Source: Rhodococcus sp. IEGM 1379
GTDB lineage: Bacteria > Actinomycetota > Actinomycetes > Mycobacteriales > Mycobacteriaceae
Direction: 5' to 3'
DNA: 64,000 nucleotides
Assembly (NCBI RefSeq): GCF_030056815.1
Contig: NZ_JASHKR010000003.1
Location: 62,001 to 126,000 of the forward strand
Shown here: in pieces, positions 17,242 through 26,175 of the stretch
How positions within the stretch are numbered: position 1 is the first letter of the stretch
How the letters are laid out: each line of letters begins with the position of its first letter
Translations under genes and position numbers: made by a program
The notes under the pieces: generated by a model
The model's input: only the letters and a program-made list of their open reading frames with translations
Told to the model about the DNA's origin: nothing
Database searches by the model: none

Positions 17242-18050
17242 CACGCCACCTTCTGGGTCTGGCCGGCGTCGACAACCATCTGTAGGCCTGTGACGTAACG
17301 GGATTCGTCCGAGGCTAGGAACAGTACTGCGTTGCTCACATCGACGGATTCGACCCACGGCACGGGCAACAACGTATTCGCTCGGAGCACTTCGGCCGCA
17401 TCAGCCGCGGTGGGCGCTACGAGGTCTGGTCGAAGTCTGGCAAAAGTTTCCGGGTTGAGCACCATGTCAGTTCCTACGGCTCCGGGATGAACTGTATTCA
17501 CGCGGATGGATTGTCTCCCGAGTTCATTGGCCAATGTGCGGGCAAGACCGACAACGGCATGCTTGGATGCGGAGTATTGAGATCGACCGGCTGCGCCGGA
17601 GATACCGGCGGTGGAACTGATGATGATCACCGAGCCTCCGGCCGCACTCAGCGCGGCCACTCCGGCTTTCACCGTATTCCAGGCTCCCGTCAGATTGATG
17701 TCGATCGCCCGGTTCCAGACCTCTTCATCGATGGTCCACGAAGGCCCTGGTGTCTCGCAGATGCCCGCGTTGGCAACAATCACGTCCACTGAACCCAGTC
17801 GTGCGACACCGGTAGCCACGGCATCATCGAGCGCGCCGTGATCGCGCACATCAGCGGTTGCGGTGACAATGCTGCGGCCGAGCGCCTGCACCAATCTGGA
17901 CGTCTCTGCCAACCCTTGTTCGCCAACCTCGCCGGGCAGATCAACGGCGATGATATCGGCGCCTTCTTCGGCCAGTCGCACTGCGTGACTTCGCCCCATT
18001 CCGGCGCCGGCACCCGTGATCAGTACGACCTTGTCAGTCATTCGTGACAT
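17241..18050 (-). CDS. Mycofactocin-coupled SDR oxidoreductase (paralogue)
   Basis: The 269-residue SDR is a diverged paralogue of the next gene. TGAGAGMGRSHAVRLAEEG and IIAVDLPGEVGEQGLAETSRLVQALGR show the mycofactocin-type insertion in shortened form, and it ends YVTGLQMVVDAGQTQKVA. The catalytic segment is YSASKHA. The ATG at 18050 is preceded by AGGACA; the frame runs on to 18179 into the divergent promoter region without a ribosome site. The gene faces away from the first arylsulfatase across 127 bp, so one regulatory region probably serves both. Two tandem mycofactocin SDRs may handle different stereoisomers or successive oxidations. This is inferred from family and arrangement. Confidence 0.82.
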   Translation of the reverse strand: MSRMTDKVVLITGAGAGMGRSHAVRLAEEGADIIAVDLPGEVGEQGLAETSRLVQALGRSIVTATADVRDHGALDDAVATGVARLGSVDVIVANAGICETPGPSWTIDEEVWNRAIDINLTGAWNTVKAGVAALSAAGGSVIIISSTAGISGAAGRSQYSASKHAVVGLARTLANELGRQSIRVNTVHPGAVGTDMVLNPETFARLRPDLVAPTAADAAEVLRANTLLPVPWVESVDVSNAVLFLASDESRYVTGLQMVVDAGQTQKVA

Positions 18051-18177
18051 ACATTGTCCTTTGCTCCGTCTCGTACTTCGGGACACTATTGATTCCGCGT
18101 CGCGATCATCAGTGCATCTCCCGAGGAGCGGGATTCCCCCTCGGCACGGTCTGCATCGCACTCGTAACGTCGCCACC

Positions 18178-20532
18178 ATGTCCAGCTCAGATAAACGAGG
18201 GATCCCCGCCGATATCGCGCCGGAACGTCGCGCCTACCAAGACTTCCGGGGCCGTATTGGACGCACACTGGCCGAATCCGAGTCGTGGTGGCCGGAACGT
18301 GCCACTCCCCCTGCCGGCGCACCCAACGTCGTGGTAGTGATGTGTGATGATCTCGGATTCTCCGACGTGGGCTGTTTCGGATCCGAAATCGATACACCGA
18401 ACATCGACCTGCTGGCGCAAGAAGGGCTGCGGTACAGCAATTTCCATGTCACCCCGATGTGCTCGCCCACTCGTGCTGCACTGCTGACCGGCCGTAACGC
18501 TCACGCTGCCGGAGTTGGCTACGTCGCACACGCAGATCCTGGATTCCCTTCGCTCGCTATGGAACTCGGCGACGATGTCCCCACCCTTGCCGAGACACTC
18601 CGCGACGCCGGCTACGCAACGATGGCGGTGGGAAAGTGGCACCTATGCAAGGACAATGACGATCACGACGGCGCATCGATGCAGTCATGGCCGCTGCAAC
18701 GAGGTTTCGAGCGCTTCTACGGATTTCTCGGCGGCATGACCGACCTACACAATCCGCCGGCGATCTTGCGCGGAAACGAGCAGGTCAGTCCCGATGAGTA
18801 CCCGACCGGCTACTACTTCACCGACGACATCACTGACGAAGCAATCCGAATGCTGAAGTCCGTCAAAGCGTCCGATCCCACAAAGCCCGCGTTTCTCTAC
18901 GTCGCACACGGAGCAGTTCATGCACCGTTGCACGCCAAGCCTGTGGATATCGAGAAGTATCGCGGCACCTATTCGCAAGGCTGGGATGCGCTGCGGGAAT
19001 CGCGTTTCGCGAAGCAACTCCACCTCGGTGTCATCCGTGACGGAACCCGACTTGCGCCGCGCAATACCGAGGAAGGCGACGACGTTGTCGCCTGGGACAG
19101 TCTCACTGCGGACGAGCAGATAGTTTTCGCCCGATACATGGAGGTTTACGCGGCGATGGTCGACAGCGTCGATCAGAGCCTCGGCCGCATTCGGAAAACC
19201 TTGGAGGACTTGGGAGAATGGGACAACACCATTGTGTTGTTCACGTCCGACAACGGCGCGTCACGCGAGGGCGAGGCCGACGGGACGATGCAGTACTTCG
19301 ATGCGCTGCGCCGATTCCATGACAAGGGAGTCCGAACCGACGGCTTCGCTCGCGATCTCGAGACTATCGACATGGTAGGCGGACCCCGCTCGATGCCGCA
19401 CTATCCACGGGGGTGGGCGATGGCATCCAATACTCCGTTCCGCCTGTACAAGGTCAACACGCACGCCGGAGGGCATTCAGTGCCCGCCGTGATGTCGTGG
19501 CCGACCAGGCTTCGTAATTTCGGCGGCGGGATCCGGCGGCAGTACGTGCACGTCACCGATCTCTTTCCCACATTGCTCGAGCTGATCGGGATTGCGAATC
19601 CGACTCACCGACAGGGAGTTCCGCTCAAACCTGAAGACGGCTCCAGCTTCGCAAAAACTATGCTCGACGCTGAAGCACCACACGAACGCGGTGGACAAAT
19701 CTACGAAATGTTCGGTCATCGCGGCTATTACGAGGACGGCTGGGAGATCGTCAGCCGTCATGTTCCGCTAAGTCCGTTCGACGACGCAGAGTACGAGCTC
19801 TATCACCTCGACGAAGATCCGACGGAATGTCGCAACCTCGCTGCCGAGCGCCCCGACAAGGTGGCCGAACTTTCGAAATGGTGGGAGCGCGCCGCCTGGG
19901 AGAATCAAGTGTTTCCACTCGATGAAGGTTCCGGGCTGAAGCGGGCATTGCGTCCGCAGCGAGAAGAGCGCCTGTCCCTCCCCGTACGGATACTGCCCGG
20001 AACTCCTACCCTGGAGCGGTATCGGTCTGCCCAGTTGGTTGCTCTACGGTCCTATCGGATCGCCGTCGAGGTCGATTTTCATCCGGGCGACCGCGGAACC
20101 CTGGTAGCCCACGGCGGACAGAGCAGCGGATACTCGCTCTATATCGACAACGACCGAGTCACATACCTGCACAATGCTTACGGAACCGTCGACACAATCA
20201 GTTCCGAGCCTTTGAATCCCGGTAGGCAGGAGCTGACGCTCGATGTGCAGGCGCACGACGCATCCACACTCACGGTGCGCCTCGAGATCGCCGGCGAGTG
20301 TGCCGGTGAGCTCACCGAAGTTTCGTCCATGGCCGGTCAAGCACTCTTCCAAGGAATCGACGTCGGCATCGACCGACGCTCGCCGGTTTCCTGGGCCAGA
20401 CACATCACAGACGGAACCTTCGGTTACACAGGAACTTTGATTGCTGCGCGGTACCTGCCCGGAACTCCCCTGCGAAATATCGGCACTGACGCCGTGGCGC
20501 GACTCCGGGCGATGGCTCTGGCAGCTGAGTAA
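18178..20532 (+). CDS. Type I arylsulfatase (large, AtsD-like)
   Basis: The 784-residue formylglycine sulfatase hydrolyses sulfate esters. The motif CSPTR starts at Cys95, which must be converted to formylglycine; CDDLGFSD supplies the metal-binding Asp pair near residue 57, and GKWHL and HGAVHAP are conserved active-site segments. The C-terminal about 200 residues form a beta-rich, concanavalin-like domain (LVAHGGQSSGYSLYIDNDRVTY). The length matches large mycobacterial sulfatases rather than the 530-residue Pseudomonas AtsA. No signal peptide is seen, so it is probably cytoplasmic. The ATG at 18178 is chosen because the family homology begins there; its ribosome site is poor. A TauD-type gene follows after 46 bp on the same strand. 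Confidence 0.9.
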   Translation: MSSSDKRGIPADIAPERRAYQDFRGRIGRTLAESESWWPERATPPAGAPNVVVVMCDDLGFSDVGCFGSEIDTPNIDLLAQEGLRYSNFHVTPMCSPTRAALLTGRNAHAAGVGYVAHADPGFPSLAMELGDDVPTLAETLRDAGYATMAVGKWHLCKDNDDHDGASMQSWPLQRGFERFYGFLGGMTDLHNPPAILRGNEQVSPDEYPTGYYFTDDITDEAIRMLKSVKASDPTKPAFLYVAHGAVHAPLHAKPVDIEKYRGTYSQGWDALRESRFAKQLHLGVIRDGTRLAPRNTEEGDDVVAWDSLTADEQIVFARYMEVYAAMVDSVDQSLGRIRKTLEDLGEWDNTIVLFTSDNGASREGEADGTMQYFDALRRFHDKGVRTDGFARDLETIDMVGGPRSMPHYPRGWAMASNTPFRLYKVNTHAGGHSVPAVMSWPTRLRNFGGGIRRQYVHVTDLFPTLLELIGIANPTHRQGVPLKPEDGSSFAKTMLDAEAPHERGGQIYEMFGHRGYYEDGWEIVSRHVPLSPFDDAEYELYHLDEDPTECRNLAAERPDKVAELSKWWERAAWENQVFPLDEGSGLKRALRPQREERLSLPVRILPGTPTLERYRSAQLVALRSYRIAVEVDFHPGDRGTLVAHGGQSSGYSLYIDNDRVTYLHNAYGTVDTISSEPLNPGRQELTLDVQAHDASTLTVRLEIAGECAGELTEVSSMAGQALFQGIDVGIDRRSPVSWARHITDGTFGYTGTLIAARYLPGTPLRNIGTDAVARLRAMALAAE

Positions 20533-20578
20533 ACACTCCACGACTATCTACTCCATTCACAACCAATCAGGAGGCACG

Positions 20579-21514
20579 ATGACTGCAGAAATCGAAGACC
20601 GCGCTGTTGTTCCGGTCCCACAAGGAACTCGAAACCCCAAGTCCGCCGTTTATGTTCGTCCGCTGTATCGGACCGCCGACGACTCGGCGCAGAAGCCGTA
20701 CACGATGTTCGACATCACACCGTACTCACGGACCATCGGTGCCGAAATCAGTGGCGTCGATCTGTCGAAGCCGATCAGCCCGGAACTCCATGCTGAACTG
20801 CATCGCTGCTTGCTCGAATGGAAAGTGATCTTCTTCCGCGATCAGAACCTCGATTCTCACGTGCATCGTGACATGGCCGAACTTTGGGGCACGCCCGAAA
20901 TTCACCCCTTCATCCCGAAGGCAGATATTCCGGAGGTTGTGCGTCTCGCTCGCGGGCCCGCCGATATTCCGGTCGAAAACGTCTGGCACAGTGACGCTTC
21001 CTTCGAGCAGACGCCGCCGATGGGCTCGATCCTGAAGGCCGTCAGCGTTCCTACGACCGGCGGCGACACACTCTGGTCCGACATGGCCGTCGCCTACGAC
21101 GGACTCTCCGACGAGGTCAAGGCACGCATCGACGGCAAGGTCGCGGTGCACGACTTCATGCAGACGTTCGGACGTCGACTGCCACCAGATATCAAGGCAC
21201 AGAAGGCCTTGGAGTACCCGCCCCAGGAACACCCGGTGGTTCGAATTCATCCGGAGACCGGGCAGAAGCTGATCTACGTCAACACAATTTTCACCACACA
21301 CATCGTCGGCATTCCCAAGGACGAGAGTGACGAACTGTTGAAGATCTTGATGCACGAGGCGACACATCCGGAATATCAGTGCCGGTTCCATTGGAAGCCT
21401 GGATCCGTGGCATTCTGGGACAACCGTGCCACCCAGCACTACGCGTGCGGTGACTACTTCCCCGATCCTCGGATAATGGAGCGCGTCACCATTCTCGGCG
21501 ACAAACCGTTCTGA
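20579..21514 (+). CDS. TauD/TfdA-family 2-oxoglutarate dioxygenase
   Basis: The 311-residue Fe(II)/2-oxoglutarate oxygenase has the iron triad His137-x-Asp139 in VWHSDASF and His287 in ATQHYA, with the 2-oxoglutarate arginine in PDPRIMERV. PMGSILKAV and GGDTLWSDM are typical of the TauD/AtsK branch, which removes sulfite or sulfate-linked carbon units. Its placement 46 bp after an arylsulfatase fits oxidative cleavage of alkyl sulfates or sulfonates. AGGAGG at 20569-20574 fixes the ATG at 20579. The N-terminus carries about 40 extra residues before the core. A strong hairpin terminator follows. A non-sulfur substrate is also possible. Confidence 0.88.
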   Translation: MTAEIEDRAVVPVPQGTRNPKSAVYVRPLYRTADDSAQKPYTMFDITPYSRTIGAEISGVDLSKPISPELHAELHRCLLEWKVIFFRDQNLDSHVHRDMAELWGTPEIHPFIPKADIPEVVRLARGPADIPVENVWHSDASFEQTPPMGSILKAVSVPTTGGDTLWSDMAVAYDGLSDEVKARIDGKVAVHDFMQTFGRRLPPDIKAQKALEYPPQEHPVVRIHPETGQKLIYVNTIFTTHIVGIPKDESDELLKILMHEATHPEYQCRFHWKPGSVAFWDNRATQHYACGDYFPDPRIMERVTILGDKPF

Positions 21515-21527
21515 CCTCACACACCAC

Positions 21528-21558
21528 AGAGCCCCGCGTGTTGTCCACGCGGGGCTCT
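21528..21558. terminator. Bidirectional hairpin terminator
   Basis: A perfect 13-bp stem (AGAGCCCCGCGTG with its complement) encloses a 5-nt loop at 21541-21545. It lies between the convergent dioxygenase and second sulfatase genes and can serve both. Confidence 0.85.
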
Positions 21559-21572
21559 ACTACTGCTCTTTC

Positions 21573-23915
21573 CTACTGAGTAGCTCGAACGATATCCTCG
21601 AGCGCCTTCGCCTCCTGCGGAGGACGCGCAGCTTCGACATCGATTCGTACGTGCTCGAGCGCACCGTCGAAAGCGTCACCACCAACAGGAATTTCAGGCG
21701 TTACCGGAGTTCCTCGACTCAGCCCGACGTCGAGATGCTCGTTCAGGCTGAACATCGCCGGCGTCGTCTGCGACACTCGTTCCTTGCTCACCGGTAGTCC
21801 GTCGACCAGGAGGGTGAACATTCCGCCCAGGCCCATTCCGCCGCCGTCGTAGTCGAAATCGATGGTCACCTCACGCATTCCGGGTTCGAGCTGTGTTGCA
21901 CCACGAAGATACGTGTGCGAAACATAGGAGTTGTTGTAGCAGAACACCGGAACCGAATCGCGCACGTACAGCGCTAACCCGCCGAAGCGTCCGCCGAAAC
22001 TCATCAGGACCCCGTTCAGAATCTTGACTCCGACATCGATCTTCGCGGTGATCGTGTACGAACTGCTGAATACTCGCGGCGCTGCTGTCTCGACCAACCC
22101 GTTCATATGTGGATACAGGGTCAGCCCGGTCCTGCCACGCAAAACGTGCGGAGCGCGTGTTGCCGGGTCGATGTTTCGAGTTCTGGTGCGGTCGTCGATC
22201 GGGAACACCTGGTAGCGAGCGCCTTCGAGAAGGAATTTCTCTTGTAGCTCACGTAGTTTGGCCGGATATTCGGCCGCCAGGTTCCGGGCCTGCGACCAGT
22301 CGACCGAGGTGTCGTACAGCTCCCACGTGTCATCGGCGTAGTCCTGGCCGGGCAGCGCCAACTCCCACGGCCGGCGGTGCGCTGTCACGGCCGTCCAGCC
22401 GTGATCGTAGAGGCCTCGATTGCCGAAAATCTCGAAGTACTGGGTCACATGCTGATCTGTTGCTTCCGCGTCGTCGAACGTGTAGTTCATCGCGGTGCCC
22501 TCGATCGGCTGCTGCGGAACACCGTCCACCATCGTCGGTGACGGGATGCCGACCGCCTCGAGAATCGTCGGAGTGATGTCCACGCAGTGATGCCACTGAT
22601 TGCGAACCTCGCCCCTGGCCCCGATTCCGTCGGGCCAATGCATAACCAGCCCGTTGCGCGTTCCGCCGTAGTGCGACGCAACCTGCTTGGCCCACTGGTA
22701 CGGAGTGTCCAGCGCGAGCGCCCATCCCACGGGATAGTGCGCGTAGCTGTCCTCGGTTCCGATATCGTCGAGGCGCGCGTTGATCTCCTCCGGTGTCTGC
22801 GGATACCCGTTGAGAGTGGCCATGTAGTTGAACGAACCGTCCAGGCCGCCTTCCGCGGACGCGCCATTGTCACCAATCATGTAGATGACCAGCGTATTGT
22901 CCAGCAATTCACGCTTCTCGAGGTGATCGACGAGGCGTCCGACCTGATCGTCGGTGTGCTCGAGGAACGCCGCATACGTTTCCATCAGACGCGCGGAAAC
23001 CGTGCGTTGGACGTCGGTCAATGTGTCCCAATGCGGCACCCCCGGTGCCCACGGCGCCAACTCGGTGTCCTCGCCGACAACGCCGAGTTCCTTCTGCCGA
23101 GCGAGGGTGATCTCGCGCTGCTCGTCCCAACCGTGATCGAACTTGCCGCGGTATTTTTCCTGGTACGAGTCGGGAATCTGCAACGGCGCATGAACGGCTC
23201 CGAACGGTACGTAGCAGAACCACGGCTTGTCGGGGTCCATCGTATTGACGCCGTCGATCCACTTGATCGACTGGTCCACAAGGTCTTCGGAGAGGTGGTA
23301 GCCCTCCTCGGCGGTCTTCGGTGGGGCGATCATGGTGTAGCCGTCGTAGAGCACCGGCGCGAACTGATCTGCCTCGGCGCCGAGGAATCCGTAGAACTTG
23401 TCGAAGCCTTCACGCAGTGGCCAGTGGTCGAACGGGCCGGCTGCGGTTGTTTCCCACGGCGGCGTCTGGTGCATCTTGCCGAAGGCGCCGGTCGCATATC
23501 CGTTGCCCTGCAACACTCGTGCGACGGTCGCTGCACTGGCCGGACGCATTCCGTTATAGCCGGGGGATGTCGTGGAGACCTCGGCGATGTTGCCGAATCC
23601 GACGCTGTGATGATTACGTCCGGTCAGTGTCGCCGCACGAGTCGGTGAGCACAAAGCTGTTGTGTGAAACTTGCTGTACTTCAAGCCTTCCGAAGCCAAC
23701 CGGTCTGCGGTAGGCGTGCGGCACGGTCCGCCGAACGTGGATGCGGCACCAAATCCCACGTCGTCGATCATGACGAGAAGTACGTTGGGTGCGCCTTCCG
23801 GCGGTCGCACCGGATCCACCCGATTGAATTTCGGAACCTGATCTTGGACGAACACAGCCGGTTTTGGCTGTGCCACGTTGTTGACGATCGGAATTGTGAA
23901 ACGGTTTACCGTCAT
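21573..23915 (-). CDS. Type I arylsulfatase (large, second copy)
   Basis: The 780-residue sulfatase carries CSPTR at Cys89 (formylglycine precursor), the metal-binding IDDVGFG near residue 51, HHSVGFGNI after the signature, and FGAVHAPLQ. Like its neighbour it has a C-terminal beta-rich domain (GRFGGLALYVRDSVPVF). It is closer to the sulfatase at 48776 than to the one at 18178, as shown by the shared FHTTA-CSPTRAA segment, PAGPFDHWP and the FGGPxxTPxxD stretch. The ATG at 23915 overlaps the preceding TGA by four bases (23912-23915), so it is coupled to the flavin reductase gene. No signal peptide is visible. The maturation enzyme is not in the window. Confidence 0.9.
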   Translation of the reverse strand: MTVNRFTIPIVNNVAQPKPAVFVQDQVPKFNRVDPVRPPEGAPNVLLVMIDDVGFGAASTFGGPCRTPTADRLASEGLKYSKFHTTALCSPTRAATLTGRNHHSVGFGNIAEVSTTSPGYNGMRPASAATVARVLQGNGYATGAFGKMHQTPPWETTAAGPFDHWPLREGFDKFYGFLGAEADQFAPVLYDGYTMIAPPKTAEEGYHLSEDLVDQSIKWIDGVNTMDPDKPWFCYVPFGAVHAPLQIPDSYQEKYRGKFDHGWDEQREITLARQKELGVVGEDTELAPWAPGVPHWDTLTDVQRTVSARLMETYAAFLEHTDDQVGRLVDHLEKRELLDNTLVIYMIGDNGASAEGGLDGSFNYMATLNGYPQTPEEINARLDDIGTEDSYAHYPVGWALALDTPYQWAKQVASHYGGTRNGLVMHWPDGIGARGEVRNQWHHCVDITPTILEAVGIPSPTMVDGVPQQPIEGTAMNYTFDDAEATDQHVTQYFEIFGNRGLYDHGWTAVTAHRRPWELALPGQDYADDTWELYDTSVDWSQARNLAAEYPAKLRELQEKFLLEGARYQVFPIDDRTRTRNIDPATRAPHVLRGRTGLTLYPHMNGLVETAAPRVFSSSYTITAKIDVGVKILNGVLMSFGGRFGGLALYVRDSVPVFCYNNSYVSHTYLRGATQLEPGMREVTIDFDYDGGGMGLGGMFTLLVDGLPVSKERVSQTTPAMFSLNEHLDVGLSRGTPVTPEIPVGGDAFDGALEHVRIDVEAARPPQEAKALEDIVRATQ

Positions 23916-25144
23916 GGAACCACAACTTTCTCTCCGGCAGTCGGCATCGTCGGCGACTCGGGGCGCAGTACACAGTGAGTATTGAAGAAATTGGTCGGCA
24001 TGCATTTGTTGCAGTGAATACACAGTGAACGTGTGGCGTTGTCTGCCTGCAGTTTTCGAACCAGATCTGGTTCACGCAGCAGCGCGCGACCCATCGCGAC
24101 AAACTCGAAGCCGGACTCCATCGCGGTATTCATTCCCAGCAGGTCAGTGACACCACCGAGCAGAATGAGCGGAATCTTGACTGCCGCCCTGATCTGACGC
24201 GCCTGTTCGAGCATGAACAGCGGTTCGTACGGGTAGCTGTGCAGCATGTACTTACCGACCACCTTGAGCCCGAGCTTACGAACCGGAGGCATCAACGCTG
24301 CCATTTCTCGAATCGGCGCCTCGCCGCGGAAGAGGTACATCGGATTGAGAGGCGAGCTTCCCACCGTCATCTGCAGAGCGTCGACCAACCCCTCCGCCTC
24401 GAGTAGCTGTGCAAGGCGCACGGCCTCTTCGATCCAGAACCCGCCGGCGACACCGTCATCCATGTTCATCTTCGCGGTGACGGCCATGCGGTCCCCGACT
24501 CGGTCCCGCACCGCGCGCAAGGAGTTGAGCGCTACCTTAGATCGATTTTCGAAGGAACCACCGTATTCGTCCTTGCGCTTGTTAATCTTGGGACTGAGGA
24601 ACGAACTCGCAAAATAGTTGTGCCCCAAGTGGACCTCGACCGAATCGAAGCCGGACTCCAGTGCGAGCTCGGCGGCAGTGCCATGCGATCGCGCGATGCG
24701 AGTGATATCGTCAACCGTTGCACTACGGGAGAACTTCGCCTTGGCCGGATCCCACCTGTTCGTGGGCCCCAGCGCCGGCAACCCAGTGGACGTCGAATTT
24801 GCGACGATTCCCGCATGACCGATCTGAGCCTGAGCTGCGGCGCCCTGTGAGTGCACGGCATCGGTGAGCTTGCGGAGGCCCGGCACGGCATCCGGGCGCA
24901 TCCAGATCTGTCCCCCCTGGGTGCGCCCCTCAGGCTGCACGGCGCAGTAAGCGACAGTGGTCATTGCAGCGCCACCTGCTGCCACCTCGGCATGGAAAGC
25001 GATCAACTCGTCGGTAACCAATGCGTCAGGCGTTCGACCTTCGAACGTCGCGGCTTTGATGATGCGGTTTCGAAGAGTCAGCGGTCCAATTCGACCCGGC
25101 GTGAACACAACTGAACTCTGCGTGCCTTGCTCGTTCACCGTCAT
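23912..25144 (-). CDS. Old-Yellow-type FMN oxidoreductase with C-terminal Cys cluster
   Basis: The 410-residue protein has the FMN TIM barrel of the 2,4-dienoyl-CoA reductase/OYE family: PLTLRNRIIKAATFEGR, QIGHAGIV, VEVHLGHNYFASSFLSP and EYGGSFENRSK. Near the end, LCIHCNKCMP followed by THC about 8 residues later resembles the [4Fe-4S] cluster of DCR-type enzymes, but the FAD/NAD(P) domain that normally follows (about 250 residues) is missing. Electrons must come from NAD(P)H at the FMN or from a partner. GGAGGAG before the ATG at 25144 fixes the start. It is coupled to the downstream sulfatase gene. It probably reduces an enone or dienoyl intermediate. Confidence 0.85.
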   Translation of the reverse strand: MTVNEQGTQSSVVFTPGRIGPLTLRNRIIKAATFEGRTPDALVTDELIAFHAEVAAGGAAMTTVAYCAVQPEGRTQGGQIWMRPDAVPGLRKLTDAVHSQGAAAQAQIGHAGIVANSTSTGLPALGPTNRWDPAKAKFSRSATVDDITRIARSHGTAAELALESGFDSVEVHLGHNYFASSFLSPKINKRKDEYGGSFENRSKVALNSLRAVRDRVGDRMAVTAKMNMDDGVAGGFWIEEAVRLAQLLEAEGLVDALQMTVGSSPLNPMYLFRGEAPIREMAALMPPVRKLGLKVVGKYMLHSYPYEPLFMLEQARQIRAAVKIPLILLGGVTDLLGMNTAMESGFEFVAMGRALLREPDLVRKLQADNATRSLCIHCNKCMPTNFFNTHCVLRPESPTMPTAGEKVVVP

Positions 25145-25269
25145 TTCGCTCCTCCGTCTGTGATGTCGCTCCACTATGGACCGCGGGAACCACGTGCCGT
25201 TACTCCCCGTCTCACGAGACGGGAGGTTTTATTGCAATCTCGGCAAACAGGTCGGTCGAACCCGCCGGA

Positions 25270-26091
25270 CTAGAACGGGCGATCCCCGTCGATCACTACG
25301 CGGTGCATAAGTCGCGGCTGCGTGTAGTCCGCTACTGCATAGTGCTGAGTACAGCGGTTGTCCCAGAACGCGACGGACCCTGCTTCCCAGGTGAATCGGC
25401 ACTGAAACTCGGGGCCGCGAACGTGATCACACAGGAAGGGCAACAGCATTTCGTTCTCACGTTCACTGAGTCCGTCGATTCGCGTGGTGAACGTCCGGTT
25501 GACGTACAACGACTTTCGTCCCGTAACCGGATGCGTCCGGACAACCGGTTGCGAGATCGGCGGGTAGACGTCACCGAGAGGATGGTTACGGTGCGTACTC
25601 GAATTCTTGAAGTCGTGTGTCGCCGTCATACCGTCGAGCATCTCCTGCAACCGAGGTGACAATGCTTCGTAGGCAGCTTCCATGTTGGCCCACAAGGTAT
25701 CTCCACCAGTGGCGGGCGAGATCAGCGAACGCAGAATCGATCCCATCGGTGGAGTGGCCTGGAAGGTCGCGTCGGAGTGCCAGATATCGGCATTGGAACG
25801 CTTCGGTTTGGTTCCACCACTGGCGAGCGCGTGAACCTCGGGTACGTCCTCGGCTACCGGCGGCAAGAAGGCGAAGTGCTGAGGAACTCCGAAGTGTGCA
25901 GCGAAGTCCGCGTGTGCACGATCGTCGAGTTCTTGATCGCGGAAGAACAGCACCTTGTGTTCGAGCAGTGCCTTCGACACGAATTCGATGTCCGAGGGCT
26001 TGGTGCGGGCAAGATCGATCCCGATAATTTCGGCACCGATGACAGAAGTGAGCGGGCGGATGACTGGGTTCACCAGCGACTGTAGACGCAT
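25270..26091 (-). CDS. TauD/TfdA-family dioxygenase, apparently leaderless
   Basis: The 273-residue 2-oxoglutarate oxygenase has His105-x-Asp107 in IWHSDATF, His250 in CTQHYA and arginines in QPRLMHRV. It is a paralogue of the enzyme at 20579, sharing PPMGSIL, GGDTLW and GSVAFWDNR, but lacks that protein's N-terminal extension. The ATG at 26091 lies just where transcription should begin from a promoter at 26125-26098, so the mRNA is probably leaderless. A palindrome covers the start. It is divergent from a TetR gene, which is the likely repressor, and it lies 125 bp upstream of the reductase-sulfatase pair on the same strand. Alkyl-sulfate or sulfonate cleavage is plausible but unproven. Confidence 0.87.
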   Translation of the reverse strand: MRLQSLVNPVIRPLTSVIGAEIIGIDLARTKPSDIEFVSKALLEHKVLFFRDQELDDRAHADFAAHFGVPQHFAFLPPVAEDVPEVHALASGGTKPKRSNADIWHSDATFQATPPMGSILRSLISPATGGDTLWANMEAAYEALSPRLQEMLDGMTATHDFKNSSTHRNHPLGDVYPPISQPVVRTHPVTGRKSLYVNRTFTTRIDGLSERENEMLLPFLCDHVRGPEFQCRFTWEAGSVAFWDNRCTQHYAVADYTQPRLMHRVVIDGDRPF

Positions 26092-26125
26092 GTCTACAGA
26101 GTAGGGATTCTGTCGGCCATGTCAA
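26081..26125 (-). promoter_or_regulatory. Promoter and palindromic operator at the dioxygenase start
   Basis: On the minus strand, TTGACA (26125-26120) and TACTCT (26103-26098) are 16 bp apart, placing the transcription start close to the ATG at 26091. The palindrome TGTAGAC-GCAT-GTCTACA at 26081-26098 spans the start codon. A repressor bound there would block initiation directly. The divergent TetR gene starts at 26176. Confidence 0.6.
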
Positions 26126-26175
26126 GAGCAAGTTTGTTGCCACCCAACATTTCTCGCTCACGATAGGGTGGACCA

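Noticed and set aside
22587-23648. A 353-codon open frame on the plus strand
   Set aside because: It is antisense to the second sulfatase, whose motifs are intact; high GC codon bias gives long antisense frames.
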